From NCBI GenBank assembly GCA_963837635.1, contig CAWINY010000007.1, positions 186,001-250,000 of the forward strand: a DNA stretch of 64,000 nucleotides. Reading direction: 5' to 3'. Positions 26,490 through 35,016 of this stretch are shown in pieces. A program made the position numbers and the translations under genes. The notes beneath the pieces are model-generated. The model was not told the origin of the DNA and searched no databases. It worked only from the letters and a program-made list of their open reading frames with translations. The stretch is from CAWINY01 sp963837635. Its GTDB lineage: Bacteria > Acidobacteriota > Terriglobia > Terriglobales > Acidobacteriaceae. The stretch's first letter is position 1; every line of letters starts with the position of its first letter.

Positions 26490-27470
26490 ATGCTTCATTC
26501 CATTTCCGAAGTAAATGCGAAAATCGCTGCGGGACAGAAGTTGCTGCTGGCAGGAAGCGAGTCAGCACTGTCTCAACTGCCGAAAGGCAACTGGATCGGA
26601 GGCACGATCCCCTACTTCATGGACGCGAACGGTGGCGTTTGCACGGACTCCCAGGTATTTGTCAACGAGGTACCGGCTTGCGCGACCGGGATCGAAATCC
26701 GCGAATACACGCCGCAGACCCTGCCCTCGATCTGCGAAGATGGGCCGGACAACGGCTTTTCGTTCCTGATCCTGCCGGCGGGCAGTGCGGTTCACGGCGC
26801 CTATGCCGAGAACGCTCCTACCTACAAAGACATCTTTTTTAAGCCCGTGGTGGGCTGGGTTTCCGGCGTGCACGTCTCGCAAATCGGCCTGCAGCCAGCC
26901 AAGGTCTTTGACGGGCTCACCGGCAAGTCTTACAGCGACTCGGCCGTGGTCATGCATGTGACCCTTCCCGCAGATAAGAGCGCGGAACTGGACATCGTGA
27001 ACGTCTTCCGGCCTGGTTCCGGCGACACCATCACATTCCCCGCTTCCGGCTTCAGCGCCAAGGAGTGCATGGTGAACGGGAAGCCGATGAACTGTGCGGA
27101 ATACATGGCCAAGGCGCGCAAGGATCCCCAGGTTCCGCTGGTTGCCAATTACTCGGGCAGCTACGTGAATGTGAGCGTCCAGGCAGTAGACGAGGCCACG
27201 GGCACGGTGAAGTTCTATGCTCCGGTATTCGCCGGGATAGAGTACACGTTTGCCGCACCGGTCGCCGACTACGTCGCCGCGTTTGAGGCTGTGACTCACA
27301 CCAACGGCACGGTCGCAGCCTTCTCCTGCAACTGCATCCTGAACTATCTCTATGCCGGCCTGGAAGGCAAGAAAACCGGCTCCATTACCGGGCCGATCAC
27401 CTTTGGTGAGGTGGCGCATCAGCTGTTGAACCAGACGCTGGTGCGACTCTTCGTTCGCAGCAATGCTTAG
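26490..27470 (+). CDS. Conserved protein, resembles DUF6976 family
   Basis: 326 residues, cytoplasmic by sequence. The N-terminus ISEVNAKIAAGQKLLLAGSE, then LSQLPKGNWIGGTIPYFMDANGG, matches what I remember of the DUF6976 family, whose function is not known; this assignment is from memory. Several Cys pairs (FSCNCILNYLYAGLEG near the C-terminus, PSICEDGPDN) may bind metal. Its partner is the 103-residue gene 8 bases upstream. A perfect terminator lies about 90 bases behind it. Confidence 0.7.
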   Translation: MLHSISEVNAKIAAGQKLLLAGSESALSQLPKGNWIGGTIPYFMDANGGVCTDSQVFVNEVPACATGIEIREYTPQTLPSICEDGPDNGFSFLILPAGSAVHGAYAENAPTYKDIFFKPVVGWVSGVHVSQIGLQPAKVFDGLTGKSYSDSAVVMHVTLPADKSAELDIVNVFRPGSGDTITFPASGFSAKECMVNGKPMNCAEYMAKARKDPQVPLVANYSGSYVNVSVQAVDEATGTVKFYAPVFAGIEYTFAAPVADYVAAFEAVTHTNGTVAAFSCNCILNYLYAGLEGKKTGSITGPITFGEVAHQLLNQTLVRLFVRSNA

Positions 27471-27560
27471 AAACAACTAACATGCGGCGGACGCTCTGCC
27501 TCTCTCCGCTCTTGGCGGAGGGAGGTAGCTTAGCCTCGCTAAATTTTCACCGCGCGGGTG

Positions 27561-27602
27561 CCCCACCCTTCGTCCTGGTGACGAAGGGTGGGGTTATTTT
27601 TT
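27561..27602 (+). terminator. Rho-independent terminator
   Basis: Perfect 14-base stem CCCCACCCTTCGTC (27561-27574) / GACGAAGGGTGGGG (27580-27593), followed by TTATTTTTTG. A related hairpin follows the bactofilin gene at 38601. Confidence 0.9.
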
Positions 27603-27715
27603 GGGAGCCGCCTTTATCGGGGTTGAGCGGTGGGTTCTTGCGGAGGTGTCATTCCACACGACTCTCGGGAGGCCAGTTTAGAGCTGCACGGAACGTGATC
27701 CGAGGAGGATTACGG

Positions 27716-27793
27716 CCACGGATTACACGGATAGGCACAGATGCGAGCTCTCAAAACATCCGCGAAAATCCGTTGGATCCGTGAAATCCGTGG
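27716..27793. repeat. Word-built hairpin (ATCCGTGG words)
   Basis: Left arm CCACGGATTACACGGATAGG (27716-27735 and on to 27743) faces ATCCG-word copies up to AAATCCGTGG at 27793. A similar word is used at 50183-50332. Confidence 0.75.
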
Positions 27794-27834
27794 CAAGCTT
27801 CTCCTGCGATATTCCCAGCAGCGGATCCTCGCCT

Positions 27835-29385
27835 CTAGTCGTAATACTCCAGCCCCAAGTGCGTGATGAGTTCCTCGCCCCGTAGATAGCGCAGGGTGTT
27901 CTTGAGCTTCATCAGTTGAATGAACAGATCATGCTCCGGATAGAGGCCCGGGGCGCTCATGGGCGACTTGAAGTAGAAGCTCAGCCACTCCTGGAGGCCG
28001 AGGCCCTTCAACTCCGGAGTGCGCTGCGCCAGATCGAGCAGCAGCACCAGGTCCAGCACGAGGGGCGCGGCCAGAATGGAGTCGCGGCAGAGGAAATCGA
28101 CTTTGATCTGCATCGGATAGCCCAGCCAGCCGAAGATGTCGATGTTGTCCCAGCCTTCTTTGTTGTCGCCGCGCGGCGGATAGTAGTTGATGCGCACCTT
28201 GTGGGTGAAATTGCCGTAGAGCTCCGGATACAGTTGCGGCTGCAGGATCTGGTCCAGTACGGAGAGCTTGGATTCTTCCTTGGTCTTGAAGGAGCCGGGG
28301 TCTTCCAGCACCTCGCCGTCGCGGTTGCCCAGGATGTTGGTCGAGAACCAGCCATTGAGCCCCAGCAGCCGCGCCTTGAAGCCGGGCGCCAGGATGGTCT
28401 TCATCAGCGTCTGACCGGTCTTGAAGTCCTTGCCGCAGATGGGCGCACCGTTGAGCCGCGACAGCTCGCGCATGGCAGGAATGTCCACCGTCAGGTTTGG
28501 CGCGCCGTTGGCAAACGGAACGCCTTCACTTAGCGAAGCGTAGGCATAGATCATCGACGGCGCGATGTTCTCGTCGTTCTGCTGCAGCCCTTTCTCGAAT
28601 GCCTCGATGCTGGAATGCACCTCACTCGGCTTCAGGAACACTTCGGTCGAGCCGCACCAGATGGTGATCAGCCGCTCGGCCCCGCTGGTTTTGCGGAATT
28701 CGCGCATGTCCTCGCGAAGCTGCTCGGCCAGCTCCATCTTGTTCTTGCCCTTCTTGACGTTCGGGCCGTCGAGCTTCTTCACGTAATTGCGGTCGAAGAC
28801 CGCGGTGCGCGGCTTCACCGTTTCCAGAAACGGCTTGATCTGGTCCAGCAGCGAGCGCTCAAGCACCCCGGCCTTGCTGGCGGCGGAATACATGTCGTCC
28901 TCGAAGATGTCCCAGCCGGTGAACACCATATCGTTCAGCGCGGCCAGAGGAACAAATTCCTTGATCTTGGGCGAACGGCCGTCGGTGCGCTTGCCGAGGC
29001 GAACGGTCCCCATCTGCGTCAGCGAACCGATGGGCGCAGCCAGGCCCTTGCGGACCGCTTCCACGCCGGCCACGAAGGTGGTAGCGACCGCCCCCATGCC
29101 GGGGATCATGACTCCCAATTTGCCTTTAGCGTCCGCAATTTCCGCCTGACGACCTGCCTGCGGGCTCGCGCCCGTTTGCCGCGAAGGTGACATACTCACT
29201 CTGCTCCTGACGTTTATGAATTCAGCTCTGCCAGCCTTTGGCGTGGCCGAGGGCCCGGCGTTCTTGTTCCATTTGCGCGATCGGCACTTGCTGGAGGCGC
29301 ATTGCAGCGGCGGCCGGTCGGTGGTGGCCAGCCATTCAAAGCCGCATTGTTCGCACTTCCACACCTGGCGCGCGATCATACCCAT
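27835..29385 (-). CDS. Inositol-3-phosphate synthase with N-terminal zinc-ribbon extension
   Basis: 516 residues if read from ATG 29385. Residues about 80-516 are a myo-inositol-1-phosphate synthase (NAD-dependent cyclisation of glucose 6-phosphate): GKLGVMIPGMGAVATTFVAG, then FTGWDIFEDDMYSAASKAGV, GAPICGKDFKTGQTLMKTIL and GLNGWFSTNILGNRDGEVL. In front, residues 1-42 form a small zinc ribbon (CEQCGFEW, then CASSKCRSRKW). There is also an internal ATG at 29193 (MSPSRQTG) with AGGAG 10 nt upstream, so two products, or a recent fusion of a small ribbon gene to the synthase, are both possible. Confidence 0.88.
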   Translation of the reverse strand: MGMIARQVWKCEQCGFEWLATTDRPPLQCASSKCRSRKWNKNAGPSATPKAGRAEFINVRSRVSMSPSRQTGASPQAGRQAEIADAKGKLGVMIPGMGAVATTFVAGVEAVRKGLAAPIGSLTQMGTVRLGKRTDGRSPKIKEFVPLAALNDMVFTGWDIFEDDMYSAASKAGVLERSLLDQIKPFLETVKPRTAVFDRNYVKKLDGPNVKKGKNKMELAEQLREDMREFRKTSGAERLITIWCGSTEVFLKPSEVHSSIEAFEKGLQQNDENIAPSMIYAYASLSEGVPFANGAPNLTVDIPAMRELSRLNGAPICGKDFKTGQTLMKTILAPGFKARLLGLNGWFSTNILGNRDGEVLEDPGSFKTKEESKLSVLDQILQPQLYPELYGNFTHKVRINYYPPRGDNKEGWDNIDIFGWLGYPMQIKVDFLCRDSILAAPLVLDLVLLLDLAQRTPELKGLGLQEWLSFYFKSPMSAPGLYPEHDLFIQLMKLKNTLRYLRGEELITHLGLEYYD

Positions 29386-29459
29386 GGCAGTTCAACTCTA
29401 CTCGCAGCGGCGCTCCAAGTAAACTCAAATTGTCGTGCAACTACACTCGTTATAGCGAA

Positions 29460-29706
29460 GAGTGGTCAGTGGTTAGTATAGTAATCAGCCGCGCAGCGGC
29501 GAAAGATCGTAGCCCTCGGCGTGAGCCGTGGGTGTAGTAGAGCGCATGGAATTAGCCCCGGAGGGGCGTAAGAAATCTATCGCCCCTCTATCGCCCCTCC
29601 GGGGCTCCAAATCAAAATGCGCACGGCTCCCCAGGCTTACGCCTGGGGCTACCATCTGCCGCACGCTTCGCGCGCTCTAGTAGCGCCGGCGGGACGCCGG
29701 CGCTAC
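29460..29706. repeat. Cluster of short palindromic elements
   Basis: The 330-base spacer upstream of gpmI's 3' end holds no gene. It contains an AGTGGTCAGTGGT word pair at 29460, a GTAGCCCTCGGCGTGAGCC / CCCCAGGCTTACGCCTGGGG type (about 29508-29533 and 29629-29648), a CCGGAGGGGCG / CGCCCCTCCGG pair (29554-29605), and a 27-base GTAGCGCCGGCG-GGAC-GCCGGCGCTAC-type hairpin (29680-29706). The last also occurs at 38884-38910. Confidence 0.7.
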
Positions 29707-29716
29707 ATCTAGTCGC

Positions 29717-31333
29717 CTACTTTGTTTCCGCCAACTTCACCCGCAGATCGTGCCCGGTCATTTCCTTGGGTTGAGGCAGGCCAAGCAGGCCGAGAACGGT
29801 AGGCGAAATATCCTGCAAAGCGCCGTCTTGGCGCAGGCCGAAGTTCCGCCCATCCTCGCTGACGACGATGAAAGGCACCGGGTTCAAGGTATGGTAGGTG
29901 TGTGGCCCTCCGGTGACGGGATCAATCATGGTCTCGGCGTTGCCGTGGTCGGCGGTGACGATCATCGCGCCCGCCTTCTCGCGGACCGCCTTATAGACGC
30001 GGCCCAGGCAATGATCGACCGCTTCAATCGCCTTGATCGTGGGCTCCAGCTTGCCCGAGTGACCCACCATGTCGGCATTGGCGAAGTTCACCACGATCAC
30101 GTCGAAGGTGCCCTTCTCGACGGCATTCACCACGTTGTCGGCTACGCCTTCGGCGCTCATCTCCGGCTTCAGGTCGTAGGTGGCGACCTTGGGCGACTGC
30201 ACCAGGGCGCGCTCCTCGCCCGCGAACGGCTTCTCGACACCGCCGTTGAAGAAGTAGGTCACGTGCGCGTACTTCTCGGTCTCGGCCACGCGCAGATTGC
30301 GCAGGTCGAGGTTCGCCATGACGTTCGCCAGGATGTTGTTCAGCCGCTCCGGCGGGACCACCGCCGGCAGCCGGAAGGCGGCATCGTACTCGGTCATGCA
30401 GACATAGTGCAGGTTGCGCGGCGCCAGTTCGCGCGGGATCTGGGCCTCGAGCGCCTCCGCGTCCGGCAGCTCGCGGCCTCCCTGCGGGGTGATGCCGCTG
30501 TTGCGCGTCAACGCACGGGTAATCTCGCGCGCCCGGTCGGCGCGGAAATTGAAGTTGATGCAGACGTCGTCTTCGCGAATCGTAGCCAGCGGTTCCTGAT
30601 TGCCATTGGTAAGCATGAACGGTAGAACGAACTCGTCCGTTACCTCGCGGTTGTAGGACTCCTTCATGCCGCGCACAGGATCGGCGTAGCGGCCACCCTC
30701 GGCGTTGCCGTTGACCATCGCCTGGACCGCCTTGTGCACCCGCTCCCAACGCTTGTCGCGATCCATGGCGTAATAGCGGCCCATGACGCTGGCAATCTTG
30801 CCCACACCGTACTCGCGCAACTTCTGCTGGACCTGCTCGATGTAGCCCACGCCGCTGGTCGGAGGCGTGTCGCGGCCATCCATGAAGCAATGCAGGAACA
30901 CCCGCGTAACGCCCTGCTCCTTGCACATGCGCAGGATCGCATAGGCGTGCTCCAGCAGCGAGTGCACACCGCCATCGGAGGTCAGGCCGAACAGATGCAG
31001 GCGGCGCTCGCCGGTGGCGGCGTGCTTCATCGCGTTGAGCAGCACCGGATGCTGGAACAACTCGCCGTTTTCGATCATCAGGTCGATACGGGTGATGTCC
31101 ATGTACACCACGCGCCCGGCGCCGATATTGAGATGGCCGACCTCGCTGTTGCCCATCTGCCCGGTGGGTAGTCCGACGTAGCGTCCGCTGGTGTGGATCA
31201 GAGTGCTGGGGAAGTCGGTCAGCAGTTTGTCATACGTTGGCTTGCGCGCCAGCGCGATGGCATTGGCCTTAGTTTCCGGGCTGTAGCCCCAGCCGTCAAG
31301 AATGATGAGGACGAGCGGTTTGGGTCGTGACAT
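29717..31333 (-). CDS. gpmI: 2,3-bisphosphoglycerate-independent phosphoglycerate mutase
   Basis: 538 residues from ATG 31333; an in-frame extension to 31393 is not needed. Interconverts 3- and 2-phosphoglycerate with two Mn ions. Marks are LIILDGWGYSPETKANAIAL, the phospho-Ser site TGQMGNSEVGHLNIGAGR, FMDGRDTPPTSGVGYI, NFRADRAREITRAL, FANADMVGHSGKLEPTIKAI and VTADHGNAETMIDP, all in the expected order. Single gene; the next gene on the strand lies about 280 bases upstream. Confidence 0.97.
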   Translation of the reverse strand: MSRPKPLVLIILDGWGYSPETKANAIALARKPTYDKLLTDFPSTLIHTSGRYVGLPTGQMGNSEVGHLNIGAGRVVYMDITRIDLMIENGELFQHPVLLNAMKHAATGERRLHLFGLTSDGGVHSLLEHAYAILRMCKEQGVTRVFLHCFMDGRDTPPTSGVGYIEQVQQKLREYGVGKIASVMGRYYAMDRDKRWERVHKAVQAMVNGNAEGGRYADPVRGMKESYNREVTDEFVLPFMLTNGNQEPLATIREDDVCINFNFRADRAREITRALTRNSGITPQGGRELPDAEALEAQIPRELAPRNLHYVCMTEYDAAFRLPAVVPPERLNNILANVMANLDLRNLRVAETEKYAHVTYFFNGGVEKPFAGEERALVQSPKVATYDLKPEMSAEGVADNVVNAVEKGTFDVIVVNFANADMVGHSGKLEPTIKAIEAVDHCLGRVYKAVREKAGAMIVTADHGNAETMIDPVTGGPHTYHTLNPVPFIVVSEDGRNFGLRQDGALQDISPTVLGLLGLPQPKEMTGHDLRVKLAETK

Positions 31334-31558
31334 GCGTGATTTTCGGTACGTAAATTGTAAATTTCCGTGTCCGGAACAGATTGATCGTAGCATGCGAAAA
31401 CGTGTTTCTGATTATTATTGGAACAGGTACACGCCAGTTCAACACGATCGATCTGCAAATACTCTGCGACCTCCGACAGGATTGCGGAGAGCGTGCGTTT
31501 CAGAGCCTGCCCGGAGCGCAGTCGAACGTTTTCGTCGGCGGACCCTTCAGAGAAAGAA

Positions 31559-31594
31559 CCCACATCAGCCAAAGACGGGCAGATGTGGGGCACC
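31559..31594. repeat. Palindromic element A
   Basis: CCCACATCAGCC, AAAGAC, GGGCAGATGTGGGG, CACC, between the transporter stop and gpmI. One arm mismatch. The rest of the 31334-31613 spacer shows nothing else. Confidence 0.8.
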
Positions 31595-31613
31595 CTCTGA
31601 GATGCGGCGAGAC

Positions 31614-33245
31614 TCACGCCAGCAACTGCGCCAGGATGATCTTGGCAATCATGGCAATGGGATACACGGAGGCGTACGCCAAGTTAGGCCGCTCGGATTT
31701 GCTGGTGTTGACCGCATAGGCCAGGCACGCAGGCTGGGTTTGGATGCCGGAGGCCAGCCCCATGGCGCTCTCGAAAGGCACCTGGAGCCACTTGTAGGCG
31801 ATCACCACGGTGAGCGCAGCCACCGTCGAGGTCACAACCGCACCGCCCAGCAGGAGGAGTAATCCATCCCAGTTCAGGGTGTGAACGAACTGGTAGCCGG
31901 CATTCACTCCGACTCCGGCGAGGAATAGCAGCAGCCCAAGCTCACGCAGCGTCTTGTTGGCGGCCACGGGAATGATCCAGGTGATACGCCCGGAGCGTTC
32001 CAGCTTGCCGAGAACCAGCGCCACCAGCAGTGGACCGCCCGCCAGCCCGAGGCGCATGATCGCTCCGCTGGGCAAAGGGATGGGAATCATACCGGCCATG
32101 ACGCCGAGCACCATGCCTAGCGCCACGGAGCCGAAATCGGTTTCCGCGGTGCCTCGAATGGAGTCGCCGAAAAAGCTCGAAACCGCCCCGAAATTCTCGC
32201 GCTGGGTCAGAACGCGCAAGACATCGCCAAATTCCAGGCGCGTGTTGGGCGTGGGAACAACGTCAATGTCGCCTCGGCGCAGGCGCGTAACTTGCGCGTG
32301 GAGTCGGTTCTCCAGGTCGAGGTCGCGGATCTTGCTGCCCACCACCTCCGCGCTGGAGACGAAGACACGGCGCGTATCAAGTTCGGTGACATCGAGCTCG
32401 AGATGCGCGCTGCTGGTGGCGCCGAAGATCTGCCCGGCCAAGTCCATCGCCTCCGGCTCGCCGACCACGACGAGAATGTCCCCCTGCTTTAAGTGCTCGT
32501 CGGAGCGGGCTAGGTGGGCGTGGCCGTCGCGCTGGATGCGCGAGACGATCAGCCCGGTATCGCGGTAAGGATGCAGCACCTCTCCCAACGTGCGCCCGAA
32601 GATACCCGGGTTCTCCACCTCGAAATCGCGCACCTGAATTTCGGGACCATGCTCGGCCGGCGCGAATTCCGGCTTGAAATACTTTGCCAGGAACTGGAAC
32701 CACAGCAGCATGCCGATTACGCCGAACGGATAGGTGATGGAGCAGGCAACCACGGCTTGATCGAGCAGCGCGCGGCTCTGGTCGGGGCTGATCTTCCCGG
32801 CGGCGGCGCGGTCGCGCAGGACCTCGCGGGTGGCCGCCAAGGCGGGTGCATTGGTCAGCGCTCCGCTATAAAGACCCGCTGCACGCGCGCCGGACATATG
32901 CAGCGGCCGCTCCAGTCCCCAAGTAATCAGGGCAGCAACGATGAGCACGGCCACGGCGAGCAGGCTGCGCCGCTTCCCTTCCTTGCCAAAGGACTGAAAG
33001 AAGCCGGGTCCGGCCTGAATGCCAAGCGCATAGATGAAGATGATCAGCCCGAGCGTGGGGATGATGTCGGGCAAGGTGACCTGCGGTCCCAACGCGCCGA
33101 TGGCCAAACCGACGAACAGCACCCCCACCACGCCGAGGCGAAAGCCAAAGATGCTGATGCCGCCAACCACATACCCAAGCCCAATGACCATGAACAAGGT
33201 CAAAATCGGGAGCTGCGCGAAGCTGGTGACGATCGACTCACGCAT
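31614..33245 (-). CDS. AspT/YidE/YbjL-type transporter with two RCK_C domains
   Basis: 543 residues. Two homologous sets of about five or six membrane helices (first from LPILTLFMVIGLGYVVGGIS, second from FGSVALGMVLGVMAGMIPI) flank two cytosolic TrkA-C/RCK_C domains at about 200-360 (GHAHLARSDEHLKQGDILVV and DLDLENRLHAQVTRLRRGDI). This is the aspartate:alanine exchanger architecture; most members are uncharacterised carboxylate transporters. Start ATG 33245 (MRESIVTSF) is chosen because the frame further upstream is built from the word hairpin at 33275-33355. Confidence 0.9.
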   Translation of the reverse strand: MRESIVTSFAQLPILTLFMVIGLGYVVGGISIFGFRLGVVGVLFVGLAIGALGPQVTLPDIIPTLGLIIFIYALGIQAGPGFFQSFGKEGKRRSLLAVAVLIVAALITWGLERPLHMSGARAAGLYSGALTNAPALAATREVLRDRAAAGKISPDQSRALLDQAVVACSITYPFGVIGMLLWFQFLAKYFKPEFAPAEHGPEIQVRDFEVENPGIFGRTLGEVLHPYRDTGLIVSRIQRDGHAHLARSDEHLKQGDILVVVGEPEAMDLAGQIFGATSSAHLELDVTELDTRRVFVSSAEVVGSKIRDLDLENRLHAQVTRLRRGDIDVVPTPNTRLEFGDVLRVLTQRENFGAVSSFFGDSIRGTAETDFGSVALGMVLGVMAGMIPIPLPSGAIMRLGLAGGPLLVALVLGKLERSGRITWIIPVAANKTLRELGLLLFLAGVGVNAGYQFVHTLNWDGLLLLLGGAVVTSTVAALTVVIAYKWLQVPFESAMGLASGIQTQPACLAYAVNTSKSERPNLAYASVYPIAMIAKIILAQLLA

Positions 33246-33274
33246 GAGATCACCGGGTTTGGATGCGATGAGGA

Positions 33275-33355
33275 GTAGGTAACAGGTATCAGGTGACAGG
33301 TACCAGGTGTCAGAATTCACCTCGCCTGTTACCTGTCACCTGATACCTGTTACCC
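33275..33355. repeat. Word-built hairpin (CAGGTA(T/A)C words)
   Basis: Left arm TAGGTAACAGGTATCAGGTG (starting 33275) continues through ACAGG and CCAGG copies to 33312. The right arm (33325-33355) is the complement with the same five-word order. It separates apt from the transporter gene. Same word as 5496-5575, about 28 kb away. Confidence 0.85.
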
Positions 33356-33365
33356 GATTCTGAGC

Positions 33366-33911
33366 CTACCCTTCGTAGTGAATCAGCGAGAGCACCTCGT
33401 GGCCGGCGAGTTTCTGTCGTCCCTTAAGGGCGTCGAGCTCGATCACGAAGGCAAGGCCAACGATGTTACCGCCCAGGTGTTGCACCAGTTTCACGCTGGC
33501 GAGCGCGGTGCCGCCGGTGGCGAGCAGGTCGTCGACAATGAGCACGCGCTGGCCGGGCTGGATCGAGTCCTTGTGGACTTCCAGCGTGTCGCTGCCATAC
33601 TCGAGATCATAGGTACTGCGGATGGTCTCCGCGGGAAGCTTCTTCGGCTTGCGGATGGGCACAAATCCTGCATTCAGGCGGTAGGCCAGCGCCGGGCCAA
33701 AGATGAAGCCGCGCGCCTCGATGCCCATTACGATGTCGATCTGCCGGTTGATGTAGTACTCGGAGAGGGCGTCGATCAGGCGGGCGAAGCCGACCTTGTC
33801 CTTGAGCAGCGTGGTGATGTCGTAAAAGAGAATCCCCGGCTTAGGGAAATCCGGAACGCCGCGGATCAGGCTCTTGAGAGAATCACAGTTGTAGGCCGGT
33901 TTCGGCTTCAT
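33366..33911 (-). CDS. apt: Adenine phosphoribosyltransferase
   Basis: 181 residues. Salvages adenine with PRPP to AMP. The PRPP loop is VLIVDDLLATGGTALASVKL. N-terminal GVPDFPKPGILFYDITTLLK and GIEARGFIFGPALAYRLNAG are diagnostic. Only 3 bases separate it from the acylphosphatase upstream, so the two share a transcript. Confidence 0.97.
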   Translation of the reverse strand: MKPKPAYNCDSLKSLIRGVPDFPKPGILFYDITTLLKDKVGFARLIDALSEYYINRQIDIVMGIEARGFIFGPALAYRLNAGFVPIRKPKKLPAETIRSTYDLEYGSDTLEVHKDSIQPGQRVLIVDDLLATGGTALASVKLVQHLGGNIVGLAFVIELDALKGRQKLAGHEVLSLIHYEG

Positions 33912-33914
33912 CGG

Positions 33915-34205
33915 TTACCACGCTCCTTCGATGCGGAAAGTTTTCAGGCCCGGTACAGGCTGGGCTTCGGAGACCTCGACTTCATCGACACGCGCCGCCC
34001 GCGGGCCCTGGCGCAGCCGCTTGTGCAGCTCGCTGTGCTGCTGCCGGTTGCCGGAGGCCAGCACTTCGACGCTGCCGTCGTAAGTGTTGCGCACCCAGCC
34101 GGCGATGCCGAGCATCTGCGCTTCCCGCTCCACGAACCAGCGGAAGCCGACGCCCTGCACGCGTCCCTTGACCAGATAGCGCTTGGTTATGAGCTCGTCA
34201 GACAT
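33915..34205 (-). CDS. acyP: Acylphosphatase
   Basis: 96 residues. Hydrolyses acyl phosphates. The signature VQGVGFRWFVEREAQMLGIA contains the catalytic Arg, followed by GWVRNTYDGSVEV with the catalytic Asn. Length normal. Just upstream of apt on the same strand. Confidence 0.95.
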   Translation of the reverse strand: MSDELITKRYLVKGRVQGVGFRWFVEREAQMLGIAGWVRNTYDGSVEVLASGNRQQHSELHKRLRQGPRAARVDEVEVSEAQPVPGLKTFRIEGAW

Positions 34206-34219
34206 TTGCCGTTAAAGCC

Positions 34220-34303
34220 AAAGGCGCTATCAGCTCTCAGCTTTCAGCCTCCAAATTCGACTGCGTGAGCTGACAGCTGGGAGCTAACAGCCGAAAGCGC
34301 CTT
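34220..34303. repeat. Word-built hairpin (CAGCT(C/T)(T/A) words)
   Basis: The left arm AAGGCGCTATCAGCTCTCAG onwards (34220-34247) faces the right arm with AGCTGACAGCTGGGAGCTAA and a closing GCGCCTT (34269-34303). Between efp and acyP. Confidence 0.7.
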
Positions 34304-34323
34304 TCTCCGTGTGGTCGAGTCCG

Positions 34324-34884
34324 TTACGACCTTGATAGATAGACGCCTTCCGACGTATCCACGCGAATACGATCGCCTTCATTGATGAAGGGTGGCACCT
34401 GTACCATCAGGCCGGTTTCCGTCTTGGCCGCCTTGGTGACGTTGGTTGCGCTGGCGCTCTTCAGGCCGGGCTCGGTCTCGACAATCAGCAAATCCACCGT
34501 CTGCGGCAGTTCGATGCCCACCGCCTTGCCGTCGAAAAACTCCACCGTGATCTGCAGGTTGGGTGTGAGGTAGTCCACGGCGTCGCCGAGCGTGTCCTTG
34601 GTCAGGGGCGTCTGCTCGTAGTTGTCCATGTTCATGAAGTAGTAAGTGTCGCCCTCGTTGTACAGGTACTCCATCTTGAGTTCGTCGACGGTGATTTTAT
34701 CGATGGCGTCGCCCGAGCGGAAACGGTGCACAAACATAGCCCCGGTGCTGAGGTTGCGCAGCTTAGCCTGGATGAAAGCGCGGAGGTTGCCGGGGGTGCG
34801 GTGCTCGACACTGAACACCGCATGGAGCTGCTCGTTGTGCTTAATGATCATCCCCGGACGCATTTGAGTCGCTGGAATTGCCAT
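34324..34884 (-). CDS. efp: Translation elongation factor P, non-lysine tip loop
   Basis: 186 residues from ATG 34884, with AGGAGAAG upstream. Relieves ribosome stalling at polyproline. The three beta domains are visible (MRPGMIIKHNEQLHAVFSVE; FVHRFRSGDAIDKITVDELK; C-terminal PFINEGDRIRVDTSEGVYL). In the domain I tip loop, the position that is Lys34 in E. coli (PGKG) is Asn here (PGNLRAF), followed by Leu and Arg. Neither the EpmA lysine nor a simple PGRN arginine site is present, so modification, if any, must differ. Confidence 0.95.
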   Translation of the reverse strand: MAIPATQMRPGMIIKHNEQLHAVFSVEHRTPGNLRAFIQAKLRNLSTGAMFVHRFRSGDAIDKITVDELKMEYLYNEGDTYYFMNMDNYEQTPLTKDTLGDAVDYLTPNLQITVEFFDGKAVGIELPQTVDLLIVETEPGLKSASATNVTKAAKTETGLMVQVPPFINEGDRIRVDTSEGVYLSRS

Positions 34885-35016
34885 GTACCGAATCTTCTCC
34901 TCAAAATGAAGCTTCATTCTACAATGCGCACCTTGTGCCAGGGAACATCTACTCAAGCGCGACGGGAGGGCGGCCGCAGTTTTTGATCAGCGAGTAGCGC
35001 CTTTACGGGTTCACGA

